Shown: positions 27,381-36,174, counted from the stretch's first letter. The stretch: DNA of 64,000 bases from Nocardioides plantarum (GCF_006346395.1 NZ_VDMS01000001.1:1612001-1676000); one strand, 5' to 3'. The notes: generated by a model from the letters alone, not told the origin. A program made the numbers and translations.

Positions 27381-28210
27381 GCACTACCGCCGCCGCGCAC
27401 CTGACCCCGGTCGCCGACGCCTACGAGCCGCTGCCGCTGCTGAAGGGCAAGGTCGTCGTGCTGTCGGGGGTCGGGCCCGGCCTGGGCCGCTCGCTCGGCG
27501 AGGAGGCGGCCAAGATGGGTGCCGACCTGGTGCTGGTCAGCCGGACCCGGAAGCGCCTGGAGAAGATGGCGGAGGTCGTGCGCTCCTACGGGACCCGCGC
27601 GCTCGTCGTCCCCACCGACATCACCGACGAGGACGCGCGCCGGGCCCTGGTCGAGGCGTCGCTGGCCGAGTTCGGTCGGGTCGACTGCCTGATCAACAAC
27701 GCCTTCGGCATCCCGCCGATGGACCCGATCAGCACCCTCGGGCTCGAGGCCCTGCGCGCCGCCAACGAGACCAACGTCTTCGCCCCGCTGCGACTCACCT
27801 CCCTGTTCGCCGACGCCCTAGCGGCGACGCACGGCTCGGTGATCATGCTCAACAGCGCGGTGCAGTTCAGCAGCCAGCCCGAGTACGCCGGCTACAAGCT
27901 CTCCAAGGGCGCGCTCGCCCACCTCGCCCACTCGCTGGCCACCGAGCTCGGCCCGCGGGGCATCCGCGTCAACAGCGTCGCCCCGTCCTACATCTACGAG
28001 GACGTCAACAAGGGCTACTTCGACTGGCTCGCCTCCGAGGCCGGTGTCACCCACGACGACGTCTACGCCGAGAAGGCCGCACCGACCGACCTCCAGCGGC
28101 TCGCCTCGCCCGAGGAGGTCGCCCGCGCGACGCTCTTCCTGGCCTCCGACCTCGCCTCGGCCGTCAGCGGGCAGACGCTGACGGTCGACTGCGGCGAGTT
28201 CCACAGCTGA
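27377..28210 (+). CDS. Short-chain dehydrogenase/reductase
   Basis: A 277-residue classical SDR. The nucleotide-binding glycine motif is GVGPGLGRS (about residues 30-38) rather than the common TGxxxGIG. NNAFG follows, then the catalytic Ser in MLNSAVQFS and the Y-x3-K pair in GYKLSK. It would oxidise or reduce a hydroxyl/keto group with NAD(P). The start is a TTG that overlaps the previous stop codon, with GAAGGA 7 bases upstream; no in-frame ATG or GTG precedes the conserved fold. Confidence 0.88.
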   Translation: MSTTAAAHLTPVADAYEPLPLLKGKVVVLSGVGPGLGRSLGEEAAKMGADLVLVSRTRKRLEKMAEVVRSYGTRALVVPTDITDEDARRALVEASLAEFGRVDCLINNAFGIPPMDPISTLGLEALRAANETNVFAPLRLTSLFADALAATHGSVIMLNSAVQFSSQPEYAGYKLSKGALAHLAHSLATELGPRGIRVNSVAPSYIYEDVNKGYFDWLASEAGVTHDDVYAEKAAPTDLQRLASPEEVARATLFLASDLASAVSGQTLTVDCGEFHS

Positions 28211-28213
28211 TCC

Positions 28214-29371
28214 ATGACCGACAACGTGATGACGCGCGAGCGTCCCGACGTCGGCTCCTACGACGACATCGTGGCCGCCGCCCAGCGCACGACCGGGCTG
28301 ACCGACTTCGGCGGCACCGCCCACGAGGAGGGGCTGCGGGTGCTCGCCGACGACCTCGCCTCGCCCGAGGCCGGCCTGACGCCGCGCGGCAACTACTTCC
28401 ACCGCTCCGAGGTCAAGAGCGCGCTGGTCGGGGTGCTGCTGACGCACGCGGCGTTCCAGCGCTTCCCCCAGCACGCCGAGGTGCCGATCGAGCGGCCGAT
28501 CTTCGTGATGGGCCTGCCCCGCACCGGTACGACGGCCCTGCACCGACTGCTGCACGCCGACCCCTCGGCGCAGGGGCTCGAGATGTGGCTGACGCAGTAC
28601 CCGCAGCCGCGGCCTCCCCGTGACACCTGGGACGACGACCCGATCTTCGCCGCGATGCAGCAGGGCTTCGCCGCGCACCACGTCGAGAGCCCCGACTACA
28701 TGGGCATCCACTACATGGATGCCACCACGGTCGAGGAGTGCTGGCGGTTGCTGCGCCAGACCGGCAAGTCCAACTCCTACGAGTCGCTGGCCCGCGTGCC
28801 GCGCTACGCCGAGTGGCTCGCGCGCCAGGACTGGACCGACGCCTACGCACGGCACCGCCGGAACCTCCAGCTGGTCGGGCTCAACGACCCCGAGAAGCGC
28901 TGGGTGCTCAAGAACCCCAGCCACATGACCGCGCTCGACGCGCTGATGACCGTCTATCCCGACGCGCTCGTCGTCTACACCCACCGCGACCCGGTCGTCT
29001 GCATCGCCTCGTCGTGCTCGCTCTCCGCCGAGACCACCGTCGGCCACTCCACGACGTACGACGCCGCGGCGATCGGACGCACCCAGCTCGACCTGTGGTC
29101 GCGCAGCTACCACGCCTACCACGACGCGCGTCCGGCGTACGTCGACGAGCAGGTCGCCGACGTCGCGTTCCGGGACCTGGTGACCGACCCCATCGGCACC
29201 GTCCGCGGCATCTACGAGCACTTCGGGCTCGAGCTCACGCCCGAGGCGCTGGCCGCCGTCGAGGAGATCGACCGCGAGCAGAAGCAGGGCGGCAAGGCGC
29301 CGTCGCACCGCTACGACCTGGCCGACTACGGCCTCACCGAGGACGACGTGCGGAAGGCCTTCGACCGATGA
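28214..29371 (+). CDS. Sulfotransferase family protein
   Basis: A 385-residue protein of the bacterial sulfotransferase (Sulfotransfer_3-like) group. The 5'-phosphosulfate binding loop is GLPRTGTTALHRLL (about residues 97-110) and the 3'-phosphate region is VVYTHRDPVVCIASSCSL. Such proteins move a sulfuryl group from PAPS to a hydroxyl, but many in steroid clusters have no proven activity. It sits three bases after the SDR gene and overlaps the next gene by four bases, so it belongs to the same operon. Confidence 0.85.
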   Translation: MTDNVMTRERPDVGSYDDIVAAAQRTTGLTDFGGTAHEEGLRVLADDLASPEAGLTPRGNYFHRSEVKSALVGVLLTHAAFQRFPQHAEVPIERPIFVMGLPRTGTTALHRLLHADPSAQGLEMWLTQYPQPRPPRDTWDDDPIFAAMQQGFAAHHVESPDYMGIHYMDATTVEECWRLLRQTGKSNSYESLARVPRYAEWLARQDWTDAYARHRRNLQLVGLNDPEKRWVLKNPSHMTALDALMTVYPDALVVYTHRDPVVCIASSCSLSAETTVGHSTTYDAAAIGRTQLDLWSRSYHAYHDARPAYVDEQVADVAFRDLVTDPIGTVRGIYEHFGLELTPEALAAVEEIDREQKQGGKAPSHRYDLADYGLTEDDVRKAFDR

Positions 29372-30459
29372 GCATCCCCGCGCAGAGGAAGCGGGTCGTC
29401 GTCTGGGGCACCGGCGTCGTCGGGTCGATGGTCGTCGCCGAGATCCTGGACGACCATCCCGTGTTCGAGCTGGTCGGCGTCGGCGTCAGCAACCCCGCCA
29501 AGGTCGGCAAGGACGCCGGCGAGCTGGCCGGGCTCGACGTCACCACCGGCGTGCTCGCGACCGACTCGGTCGAGGAGCTCGTCGCGCTGCGGCCCGACGC
29601 GCTGGTGCACTACGGTCCGACGGCGCAGTTCGCCGACGAGAACATCCGGGTGATGAGCGCGTTCCTGCGCGCCGGCATCGACGTCTGCTCGACCGCGATG
29701 ACCCCGTGGGTCTGGCCGACGATGACGCAGAACCCGGCGGCATGGATCGACCCGATCACCGAGGCCTGCGCCGCGGGTGGCGCGAGCTGCTTCACCACCG
29801 GCGTCGACCCCGGCTTCGCCAACGACCTGTTCCCGATGACCCTGATGGGGCTGTGCGGCCGGGTCGAGTCGGTGCGGGCCAGCGAGCTCGTCGACTACAC
29901 CGACTACGAGGGCGACTACGAGGACGAGATGGGCATCGGCCGCCCGCCGGAGTTCACGCCGCTGCTCGAGATCCCCGACCTGCTGGTCATGGCGTGGGGT
30001 GCGACGGTGCCGATGATGGCCGCGGCCGTCGGCATCGAGCTCGACGACATCACCACCACCTGGGAGAAGTGGGTGACCCCCGAGGACCGCACGACCGTCA
30101 AGGGCGTCGTCGAGGCCGGCAACGTCGCCGCGATCCGCTTCACCATCAACGGCGTCTACCGCGGCCGTGAGGTGATCGTGCTCGAGCACGTCAACCGGAT
30201 CGGTCTCGACGCCGCCCCCGACTGGCCCACCGGCAGCGCCGACGACGTCTACCGCGTCGAGATCGTCGGCTCGCCGTCGATCACCCAGGAGACGGCGTTC
30301 CGCATCACCGACGGGAGCGGGCGTGCCCCGGCCGTCGCCGGCTGTCTGGCCACCGGCCTGCGCGCGCTCAACGCCGTGCCCGCCGTCAACGACCTGCCGG
30401 CCGGCTGGGTGACCGCCCTCGACCTGCCGCTGGTGCCGGGGGTCGGCACCATCCGCTAG
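29368..30459 (+). CDS. Dihydrodipicolinate reductase-like NAD(P)-binding protein
   Basis: A 363-residue protein with an N-terminal Rossmann domain (VVVWGTGVVGSMVV) similar to DapB and a larger C-terminal domain. It is too long and differs too much in the substrate region to be DapB of lysine synthesis. Homologous proteins occur in mycobacterial lipid and steroid gene blocks; their reaction is not known to me. It is the last gene of the five-gene operon, with ATG overlapping the sulfotransferase stop. Confidence 0.78.
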   Translation: MSIPAQRKRVVVWGTGVVGSMVVAEILDDHPVFELVGVGVSNPAKVGKDAGELAGLDVTTGVLATDSVEELVALRPDALVHYGPTAQFADENIRVMSAFLRAGIDVCSTAMTPWVWPTMTQNPAAWIDPITEACAAGGASCFTTGVDPGFANDLFPMTLMGLCGRVESVRASELVDYTDYEGDYEDEMGIGRPPEFTPLLEIPDLLVMAWGATVPMMAAAVGIELDDITTTWEKWVTPEDRTTVKGVVEAGNVAAIRFTINGVYRGREVIVLEHVNRIGLDAAPDWPTGSADDVYRVEIVGSPSITQETAFRITDGSGRAPAVAGCLATGLRALNAVPAVNDLPAGWVTALDLPLVPGVGTIR

Positions 30460-30546
30460 TCGCTGGGCGCAGCCGCGGCAGGCGGTCGTCCACAGGCCGA
30501 CCGGGCCCTCGTTTGTCCCCAGGCGGGTCGCGAGCACAGGTGGCGC

Positions 30547-30996
30547 ATGACCACGATCACCCGCCCCGGCCTGTCCGTCTCCGTCCCGTCCTCCTGGCGC
30601 CGCCGCCGCGGCGACCCGGCCCACGGGGTCGTCGTCTCGGCGCGGGCTCCGGTGCTGCCGCCCAGCGGCGTACGCCCCGAGATCGTCGTGCGGACGACGA
30701 CCGTGGACCACGACGACGTCGTCGCCTGGCGGCGTGACGCACTGGCCGGGCTCGCCGACGTGCTCGACGACCTCGCGGTCGAGGACGACGACGTCTACGA
30801 CCTCGACGGGCACGAGGTGCGCTACCAGCGGTTCGCGCACCGCGTCGGCAGCGCCGACGTCCTCTGCGACCAGTGGGCGTGGCTGGTCGGCGGCCTCGCG
30901 GTGACCCTCACGTGCTCGGCCGCACGCGACGACTACCCCGACTGGTGCGACGTGTTCGAGGCCGTCGCCGAGACCGTCGACGTCGGGCCGGGCTGA
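30547..30996 (+). CDS. Small DcrB/LpqN-like protein of unknown function
   Basis: A 149-residue soluble protein starting MTTITRPGLSVSVPSSW. The layout (VSVPSSW start, a long acidic helix region in the middle, then a two-strand end with LTCSAARDDYPDWCDVFEAV) recalls DcrB/DUF1795-like or LpqN-like proteins, some of which accompany type VII secretion loci. The match is by overall pattern only. No signal peptide is seen. Its last 64 bases overlap the convergent AraC gene. The ribosome site is poor. Confidence 0.6.
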   Translation: MTTITRPGLSVSVPSSWRRRRGDPAHGVVVSARAPVLPPSGVRPEIVVRTTTVDHDDVVAWRRDALAGLADVLDDLAVEDDDVYDLDGHEVRYQRFAHRVGSADVLCDQWAWLVGGLAVTLTCSAARDDYPDWCDVFEAVAETVDVGPG

Positions 30997-31934
30997 CCGC
31001 GGTCGCGCCACTGCCGGGGCGACTCGCCACGCTGCCGGGTGAACGCCGCACTCAGCGCGAACGGTGAGCCGTAGCCCACCCGCCGGGCCACCGACGCCAC
31101 CGTCGACCCCGGCTCGAGCAGCAGGTCGGCGGCCAGCTCGAGGCGCCACTGGGTGAGGAACCCCATCGGCGGCTGGCCGACCTGCTCGTGGAACCGCCGC
31201 GCGAACGACGCCCGCGACACCCCCGCGACCTCGGCCAGGCCGGCCACGGTCCACGGGTGCTCGGGGTGGTGCTGCATCAGCCTCAGCGGCGGCCCGACGA
31301 CGGGGTCGGCCTGCGCCGTCCACCAGCCCGGCGGCCGGGTGCCCGGCCGGGCGAACCACGCCCGCAGCACCGCGATCAGCAGCAGGTCGAGCAGCCGGTC
31401 GAGCACCGCCTGCTGACCCGGGGCGTCCCGCACCGTCTCGACGGCAAGCAGGTCGACGAGAGGGCCGTCGACCTCGTCGGCGCGCACCACGACGACGTCG
31501 GGCAGCGCGCGCAGCAGGCGGGTGCCGACCTCGCCGTCGACGGCGTACGCCCCGGTCAGCAGCACCGTCTCGCCGACCGCCGCGTTGCCCCAGCTGCGCA
31601 CGCCCTGGTGCATCTCCTCGGCGAGCTCGCGCCCGTCCGGAGTCCGGCAGACCTGGCCCGGGTGGATCACCGCCTGGACCGGCGTCGCCGGGTCGTCGGC
31701 GATGACGGCGTACGCCGCCCCCGCCCGACCGCGCAGCACCGCCAGGTCGCCCGGCTCGAGCCGGCTGGGCTCGCCCCCGGCCGGCAGCAGCCACGCGTGA
31801 CCGCGGACCACGGCGGTCACCGAGAGCGGCGCGTCGTCACGCAGGCCGACCGACCACGGCGGGTCGAGCAGGCAGCGCAGCAGGAACGCGCCGCGAGCCC
31901 GCGGGCCGTCGAGCAACCCGGAGAGCTCGTCCAC
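30933..31934 (-). CDS. AraC-family transcriptional regulator
   Basis: A 333-residue AraC regulator with an N-terminal cupin-like sensor (about 1-190; DLAVLRGRAGAAYAV) and a C-terminal pair of helix-turn-helix motifs: VAGLAEVAGVSRASFARRFHEQVG and VASVARRVGYGSPFALSAAFTRQRG. The GTG at 31934 was chosen because TAGGAT ends 7 bases before it on this strand. It is divergent from a DUF1772 membrane protein gene, its probable target. The C-terminal end overlaps the convergent small gene. Confidence 0.88.
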   Translation of the reverse strand: MDELSGLLDGPRARGAFLLRCLLDPPWSVGLRDDAPLSVTAVVRGHAWLLPAGGEPSRLEPGDLAVLRGRAGAAYAVIADDPATPVQAVIHPGQVCRTPDGRELAEEMHQGVRSWGNAAVGETVLLTGAYAVDGEVGTRLLRALPDVVVVRADEVDGPLVDLLAVETVRDAPGQQAVLDRLLDLLLIAVLRAWFARPGTRPPGWWTAQADPVVGPPLRLMQHHPEHPWTVAGLAEVAGVSRASFARRFHEQVGQPPMGFLTQWRLELAADLLLEPGSTVASVARRVGYGSPFALSAAFTRQRGESPRQWRDRGQPGPTSTVSATASNTSHQSG

Positions 31935-32015
31935 GACGGCGATCCTAGACGGACGCGCATGCGTGGGCGACGAATCGCCATGGATCGTCTCGTTCACCGG
32001 TGGTGAGGTGGTCCC

Positions 32016-32498
32016 ATGATCGATGCCCTCGAGTCCGCCCGCACCCCGCTCCTGCTCGCCGCCCTGGTCGCCAGCGGTCTGCAGGCGGGGACCTACTACA
32101 CCTGGGCCAGCGGTGTGATGCCCGGCCTGGCCGACACCGACGACGCGACGTTCGTGTCGGCGATGCAGCACGTCAACGTCGCGATCGTGAACCCGGTGTT
32201 CCTGGCCAGCTTCCTCGGCGCCCCGGTGCTGGCGGCGGCGGGAGTCGTGGCCGCCGGCGGGCCGGCGCGGCCATGGGTGGTCGCCGGGCTGGTGCTGGCC
32301 CTCGCGACGGTGGCGGTCACCGCGGCCGGCAGCATCCCGCTCAACGACGCCCTCGCCGCGGTGGACCCGCGCTCCGACGGGTCGACGCTCGCCGCAGCGC
32401 GTGAGACGTTCGAGGGGCCGTGGGCGCGCTGGAACGTCGTACGGACCCTCACCTCGACCGGCGCACTGGCCTGCCTGGGCTGGGCGATCTCGCGCTGA
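32016..32498 (+). CDS. DUF1772 (anthrone oxygenase-like) membrane protein
   Basis: A 160-residue protein with four hydrophobic segments and the DUF1772 pattern: QAGTYYTWASGVMPGL near the start, FVSAMQHVNVAIVNPVF, the hydrophilic SIPLNDALAAVDP loop and the WNVVRTLTSTGAL end. Related proteins include anthrone oxygenases and nitric-oxide-linked membrane proteins; the role here is unknown. GAGGTGG lies 6 bases before the ATG. Divergence from the AraC gene suggests that regulator controls it. Confidence 0.8.
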   Translation: MIDALESARTPLLLAALVASGLQAGTYYTWASGVMPGLADTDDATFVSAMQHVNVAIVNPVFLASFLGAPVLAAAGVVAAGGPARPWVVAGLVLALATVAVTAAGSIPLNDALAAVDPRSDGSTLAAARETFEGPWARWNVVRTLTSTGALACLGWAISR

Positions 32499-32508
32499 CC
32501 AGCCAGCC

Positions 32509-33831
32509 TCAGCCGAGGACCTGCGGGTTGCCCTCGTCGTCGGTCCAGTCCTCGTCGACGTCGTACTCGTTCTCGCGCGAGGTCTCCTTGCCGTCCTTGG
32601 ACCGGCCGCCACGGCTGCCGACGCCGCCAGCACCGGCACCACGCCCGCCGGCGCCACGTCCACCGGCGCCACGTCCGCCACCGCCACGCGTGCCGGTGCC
32701 GCCAGCACCGGCTCCACCGCCACGTCCGGCACCCCCGCGGCCGGTGGACTGACCACCGGCGCCGGCCACGCCGCCCCGGGAGCCGAGGACCCCGCGTGCG
32801 GACGGCCGGGAGCTCGCCCCCAGGGTGCCGCCGGTCGCGCCGCCGCGGCCCAGCGCGGCGTTGCCGAGTCGGCCCAGGACGCCCTTGGCACCGGCCCCGG
32901 CGATCAGCCCCGCGCCTCCGAGACCCAGCGCCGCACCCGGGTTGATCCCGCCGCCACCGCCACCGTCGAGGACGGGGGTCGGCGCGGGACCGGGCCCGGG
33001 GACCAGGGACGGGTCGGTGCCGGTGCCCGTGCCCGTGCCCGTGCCCGTGCCGGGGTCGGTGGGGTCGGGGGTCGGGTCGGGGAACGTCGGGTCCCGGATC
33101 GGATCGGGGAACTGCGGGTCGGGGAAGGGCGTCGGGTCGGGGTGGGGGTCGGGGTGGGGATCCGGGTAGACATGGGGGGGCGGCATCGTGGTCAGCCCCG
33201 GGCCGGGGTCGCGGACCGTCGTGCCACCACCGCCGCCGCCCGAACCACCCGATCCGTCGTCGCCATCGCCATCGCCGCCACCGTCGTCGACGGGCTCACC
33301 GTGGATCTTGGCCATCACCTCGGCTGCCTCGGTGTAGGTCTTGTTGAGCGCCTCGACCTGCGTGCGGGCGTCCTCGTCGGCGTTGCCGTACTTGGTGACC
33401 TGCTCGCTGTGGGCGCGGGTCTTGTTGGCGTAGATCTTGAGCGCGGTGATGTCGTCGGCCGTGTCGCCGGCTCCCCCGGTGTACTTCGGGGCCGGCCCGG
33501 GCGCCGAGGTCGGCATCTGGGACGCCTGGTTCTTGCTGGCCTCCATCGCGGTGCGGACGCCCTCGAGGGCCCCGCTCGCCGCGGTCATGTCCGCGAGCCG
33601 CGGCTCGATCACCTGCGTGCGCATCTGGAGCAGGACGTTCTTGGCGGCATCTCCGGACCGGGAGTCCTCGCCGAACCCGATCTTGACCTGCTCAGCGGCC
33701 TGCTCGAGGGCTCGGGAGACCTTCTCCAGCGCGGTCTTGCCGTCGTCCCAGGCGTCGCGCGACGTGGTGACGTCCTCGACGTTCATGCCGGCGACCGCGG
33801 CCGTCAGCCGGGCGATGTTCTGGCCGGACAT
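32509..33831 (-). CDS. WXG100-like helical protein with Pro/Asp and Gly/Arg-rich tail
   Basis: A 440-residue protein. Residues 1-190 are helical and resemble WXG100/ESX-type secretion substrates (TSRDAWDDGKTALEKVSRAL). Then comes a glycine/asparagine linker, a Pro-Asp repeat block near 215-260, a run of GT pairs near 265-275 and a Gly/Arg-rich low-complexity region up to ~410, ending in an acidic tail. Low-complexity tails of this type are common on type VII secretion-associated proteins. The start overlaps the upstream partner's stop by one base. I infer export with the partner by a secretion system encoded elsewhere. Confidence 0.62.
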   Translation of the reverse strand: MSGQNIARLTAAVAGMNVEDVTTSRDAWDDGKTALEKVSRALEQAAEQVKIGFGEDSRSGDAAKNVLLQMRTQVIEPRLADMTAASGALEGVRTAMEASKNQASQMPTSAPGPAPKYTGGAGDTADDITALKIYANKTRAHSEQVTKYGNADEDARTQVEALNKTYTEAAEVMAKIHGEPVDDGGGDGDGDDGSGGSGGGGGGTTVRDPGPGLTTMPPPHVYPDPHPDPHPDPTPFPDPQFPDPIRDPTFPDPTPDPTDPGTGTGTGTGTGTDPSLVPGPGPAPTPVLDGGGGGGINPGAALGLGGAGLIAGAGAKGVLGRLGNAALGRGGATGGTLGASSRPSARGVLGSRGGVAGAGGQSTGRGGAGRGGGAGAGGTGTRGGGGRGAGGRGAGGRGAGAGGVGSRGGRSKDGKETSRENEYDVDEDWTDDEGNPQVLG

Positions 33832-34298
33832 CAGAGGTCCTCCCCGCCGGTGGTGTCCTGGTCCTGCTGGGCCTGCTGGTGGTCCCAACGGCCCTGGTGC
33901 TGGTCGGACCCCGCCTCGAGCGCCTCGATCGCGGTCCGGGTCCGGTTGTACTGGTCGGCGGAGTCCTCGTCGGCCAGGACGATCTGCTGCTTGGCGGTGC
34001 GGCAGGCCTCCTGGAAGGCGACCAGGTCCGACTTCACCCCACGCAGCGTCTTCCAGGTCACCTCGTGGGCGCGGGTGTAGTGGAGAGCGAGATTGGGGGC
34101 GGCGTCGGCGCCGCCGAAGGACACGCTCTGGATCGTGCCGGCAGAGGCGAACTCGTTGGGTTGCAGCAGATCCATCTCCGCCTCGATCCTCTTGATCACG
34201 TCGTCGATGGCCTCGACCGCGAGGTCGAGGCCCTGCGGAGCTGACGACGTGGTGGGGACCACGTCCAGGAACTGGCTGAGGTTGAGGCTGAAACCCAT
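33831..34298 (-). CDS. WXG100-type partner protein
   Basis: A 155-residue, mostly helical protein without a signal peptide. The segment around VSFGGADAAPNLALHYTRAHEVTWKTL resembles the SF-G/turn/helix layout of actinobacterial ESX-like heterodimer partners. It ends in a Gln/Asp-rich tail. It lies directly upstream of, and overlaps by one base, the larger WXG100-like gene, so the two likely form a complex. No secretion ATPase is present in this window. Confidence 0.58.
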   Translation of the reverse strand: MGFSLNLSQFLDVVPTTSSAPQGLDLAVEAIDDVIKRIEAEMDLLQPNEFASAGTIQSVSFGGADAAPNLALHYTRAHEVTWKTLRGVKSDLVAFQEACRTAKQQIVLADEDSADQYNRTRTAIEALEAGSDQHQGRWDHQQAQQDQDTTGGEDL

Positions 34299-34396
34299 GT
34301 CGAGAGCGCACCCATCGTGTCGTCGAACGGTCTGTCGCCGCCTACCCCGTCGTCACCGCCGCAAACCCGAGGATGTTCGGGACAGACCGGGGAGGG

Positions 34397-34402
34397 TAGC
34401 GT
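34397..34402 (+). promoter_or_regulatory. -10 hexamer TAGCGT of a leaderless gene
   Basis: TAGCGT ends 6 bases before the ATG at 34409 with no Shine-Dalgarno in between. Confidence 0.6.
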
Positions 34403-34408
34403 CCGGCC

Positions 34409-35041
34409 ATGCGCTCTCGGGCCCCGATCGGGGTTGCTCTGCTGCTGCTCGGCCTGCTGATGGGGCTGCTCGAGGGATGCTCGTCCGACTCGCCGGACGA
34501 CGAGCCCACCCGGTCGGCCGACCCGTCCAGCACAGTCCCCTCGCCCACGACGTCGGCCCCGACGTCCTCCGCGCCGACCGAGACCGAGCCCGCCTCGCCC
34601 ACCCCGACGCCGGCCACCGGGCCGACGATCACCGCCAAGGACCTCGGCAAGACCCTGCTGAGGATGCGTCTCCCCGGCGACGTGACCTGGCGGCCCCAGC
34701 CGGGGGGCGACAACGCCTCCACCAACAACAGCGACGGCGCCTTCGTCGACATCGCCGTCTCGGCGCTCGGCACCGTCCCGGGCAAGACGCTGGGCTACTA
34801 CGCCCAGCTCACGATCAACGGCGGCAAGGACATCGTCTATCCCAACCTCGAGCGGGTGCAGGGTCGTGAGGTCGCAGGGGTCACCGGCTACGTCGCGGAG
34901 GGCACCGCCGACAAGTTCAGCTACGTCTTCGGGGCGATCTACCAGGACTCGCTGGTCCAGATCGCCTTCCAGTTCCCGCAGGACGACGCCGAGGCCCGGG
35001 AGTGGATCGAGTCGGCCCTGGCCAGCGTCGAGTGGCTCTGA
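34409..35041 (+). CDS. Lipoprotein
   Basis: A 210-residue lipoprotein with signal MRSRAPIGVALLLLGLLMG and lipobox LLEGC near residue 24. A Ser/Thr/Pro-rich spacer (about 25-70) leads to a folded domain of ~130 residues with PGDVTWRPQPGG, YYAQLTING and a C-terminal amphipathic helix, again recalling DcrB/LpqN-type proteins. It is divergent from the WXG100-like pair and may act with it at the cell envelope, which is inference. TAGCGT sets the start. Confidence 0.72.
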   Translation: MRSRAPIGVALLLLGLLMGLLEGCSSDSPDDEPTRSADPSSTVPSPTTSAPTSSAPTETEPASPTPTPATGPTITAKDLGKTLLRMRLPGDVTWRPQPGGDNASTNNSDGAFVDIAVSALGTVPGKTLGYYAQLTINGGKDIVYPNLERVQGREVAGVTGYVAEGTADKFSYVFGAIYQDSLVQIAFQFPQDDAEAREWIESALASVEWL

Positions 35042-35069
35042 CCGGTAGTCGCCCCACCCGCACCCAATC

Positions 35070-35136
35070 CCGATAGTCCCTGACGAAATGGCCCCTGATC
35101 CGACCGGATCGGGGCCAGATCGTCAGGGACTATCGG
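35070..35136. repeat. 67-bp palindromic repeat, copy 1
   Basis: Outer arms CCGATAGTCCCTGACG (35070-35085) and its exact complement (35121-35136) enclose further paired arms GGCCCC/GGGGCC and GATCCG/CGGATC. The right end touches the stop codon of the AbiEi/DUF559-like gene. It can form a long hairpin and may end transcription from both sides. Copy 2 lies at 36237-36304 with identical outer arms. Confidence 0.85.
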
Positions 35137-36174
35137 TCAGGCGGTGCGGTGGCCGAGGAACCGGCGACGCTGCTGCGCCGTGAGCGCGCGACGTTGCTCG
35201 ACCGTGTCGACCGGGACCCACCACGCGGGCGGCTCGATCGTCCAGGTCCGGTCGCTGACCTGCCGCCGCGCGGCGCGCCGGTAGGCGTCGTGCAGCCGGC
35301 CGACGAAGGCACGCGGGTCGTGCAGGTCGGGGGCGGTCGCGTAGACCAGCTCCAGGTCGTAGTGCCGAAGAGCTCCGTCGCGACGCAGGTCGCGATCTCG
35401 TTGACCCCGGTCGAGGTGGAGCTCCCCGTCGTACTCCCCACCGACACCGGTCACCGGGTCGAACAGGTCAGGGGTGGCGACGTGACGCCCGGCCAGGTCG
35501 AAGATCGGCCGGTTGCAGAGCGGGCGCGGACGGTCGGCCTCGACCTGCCAGAGCAGCGACATCGGCAGCTCGTACGGCGACCAGACGTTCTCCTCGGCCC
35601 AGCCGAGAGCCCGGCGGGCCTGGGGCACGCCCGTCATCCCGTTCTGCCCGGGGGTCAGGAACTGCGTCATCTCCTCGATCGAGACGAGGTCGTTGTACGC
35701 CGCCTTCGACAGCTCGTTGGCGGCCGCGCGCCAGCTGCGCGCGTAGCGCATCTGGAAGGCGACGGCGTAGCGCGCGTCGATCACCGGGACGCCGTCGACC
35801 CACTCGACGAGACGCGGGTCGAAGGCCTCGGCACTCAGGGCGATGCCCGGCTGCGGTCGCACGTCGTGGCTGCTGATCACGATGCCCACCGGCAGCGGCT
35901 CGCGGGCCGGGCCCAGTCCGTCGAACCAGCGGCCGCCCCGCCACCTCAGGCTGGCCCAGCCGTTGATCGCGCAGCGCGGCGGCACGACGACGGACGCCTC
36001 GACGATCCGCTGGTCGACGCTGTCGGTCGGCACCGAGCTGGGCACGTAGAACCCGTGACTCGTCCGTCGCCAGTGGGGTCCCCGGGCCTGCTTGCGTGTC
36101 GGGGCGCCGTGGGCGCGCACCGGGCGGGTGCAGCCGGCGCGCAGCGCTGGTGGTCGCTCGTCCTCGTCCGGCAT
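35137..36174 (-). CDS. AbiEi/DUF559-like protein, possible antitoxin-nuclease fusion
   Basis: A 345-residue protein. The N-terminal ~70 residues (RKQARGPHWRRTSHGFYVPS, then QRIVEASVVVPPRCAINGWASL) resemble the AbiEi-type winged helix of type IV toxin-antitoxin proteins. The C-terminal third (GGEYDGELHLDRGQRDRDLRRDG, then YDLELVYAT) resembles DUF559/Vsr-like PD-(D/E)XK nucleases; D-x-E-x-H with a following R-D-R-D is visible but full catalytic competence is not certain. The gene is bracketed by two near-identical palindromes and has an 11-bp inverted repeat in its promoter. No second toxin gene is present. The start is the ATG at 36174. Confidence 0.6.
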   Translation of the reverse strand: MPDEDERPPALRAGCTRPVRAHGAPTRKQARGPHWRRTSHGFYVPSSVPTDSVDQRIVEASVVVPPRCAINGWASLRWRGGRWFDGLGPAREPLPVGIVISSHDVRPQPGIALSAEAFDPRLVEWVDGVPVIDARYAVAFQMRYARSWRAAANELSKAAYNDLVSIEEMTQFLTPGQNGMTGVPQARRALGWAEENVWSPYELPMSLLWQVEADRPRPLCNRPIFDLAGRHVATPDLFDPVTGVGGEYDGELHLDRGQRDRDLRRDGALRHYDLELVYATAPDLHDPRAFVGRLHDAYRRAARRQVSDRTWTIEPPAWWVPVDTVEQRRALTAQQRRRFLGHRTA

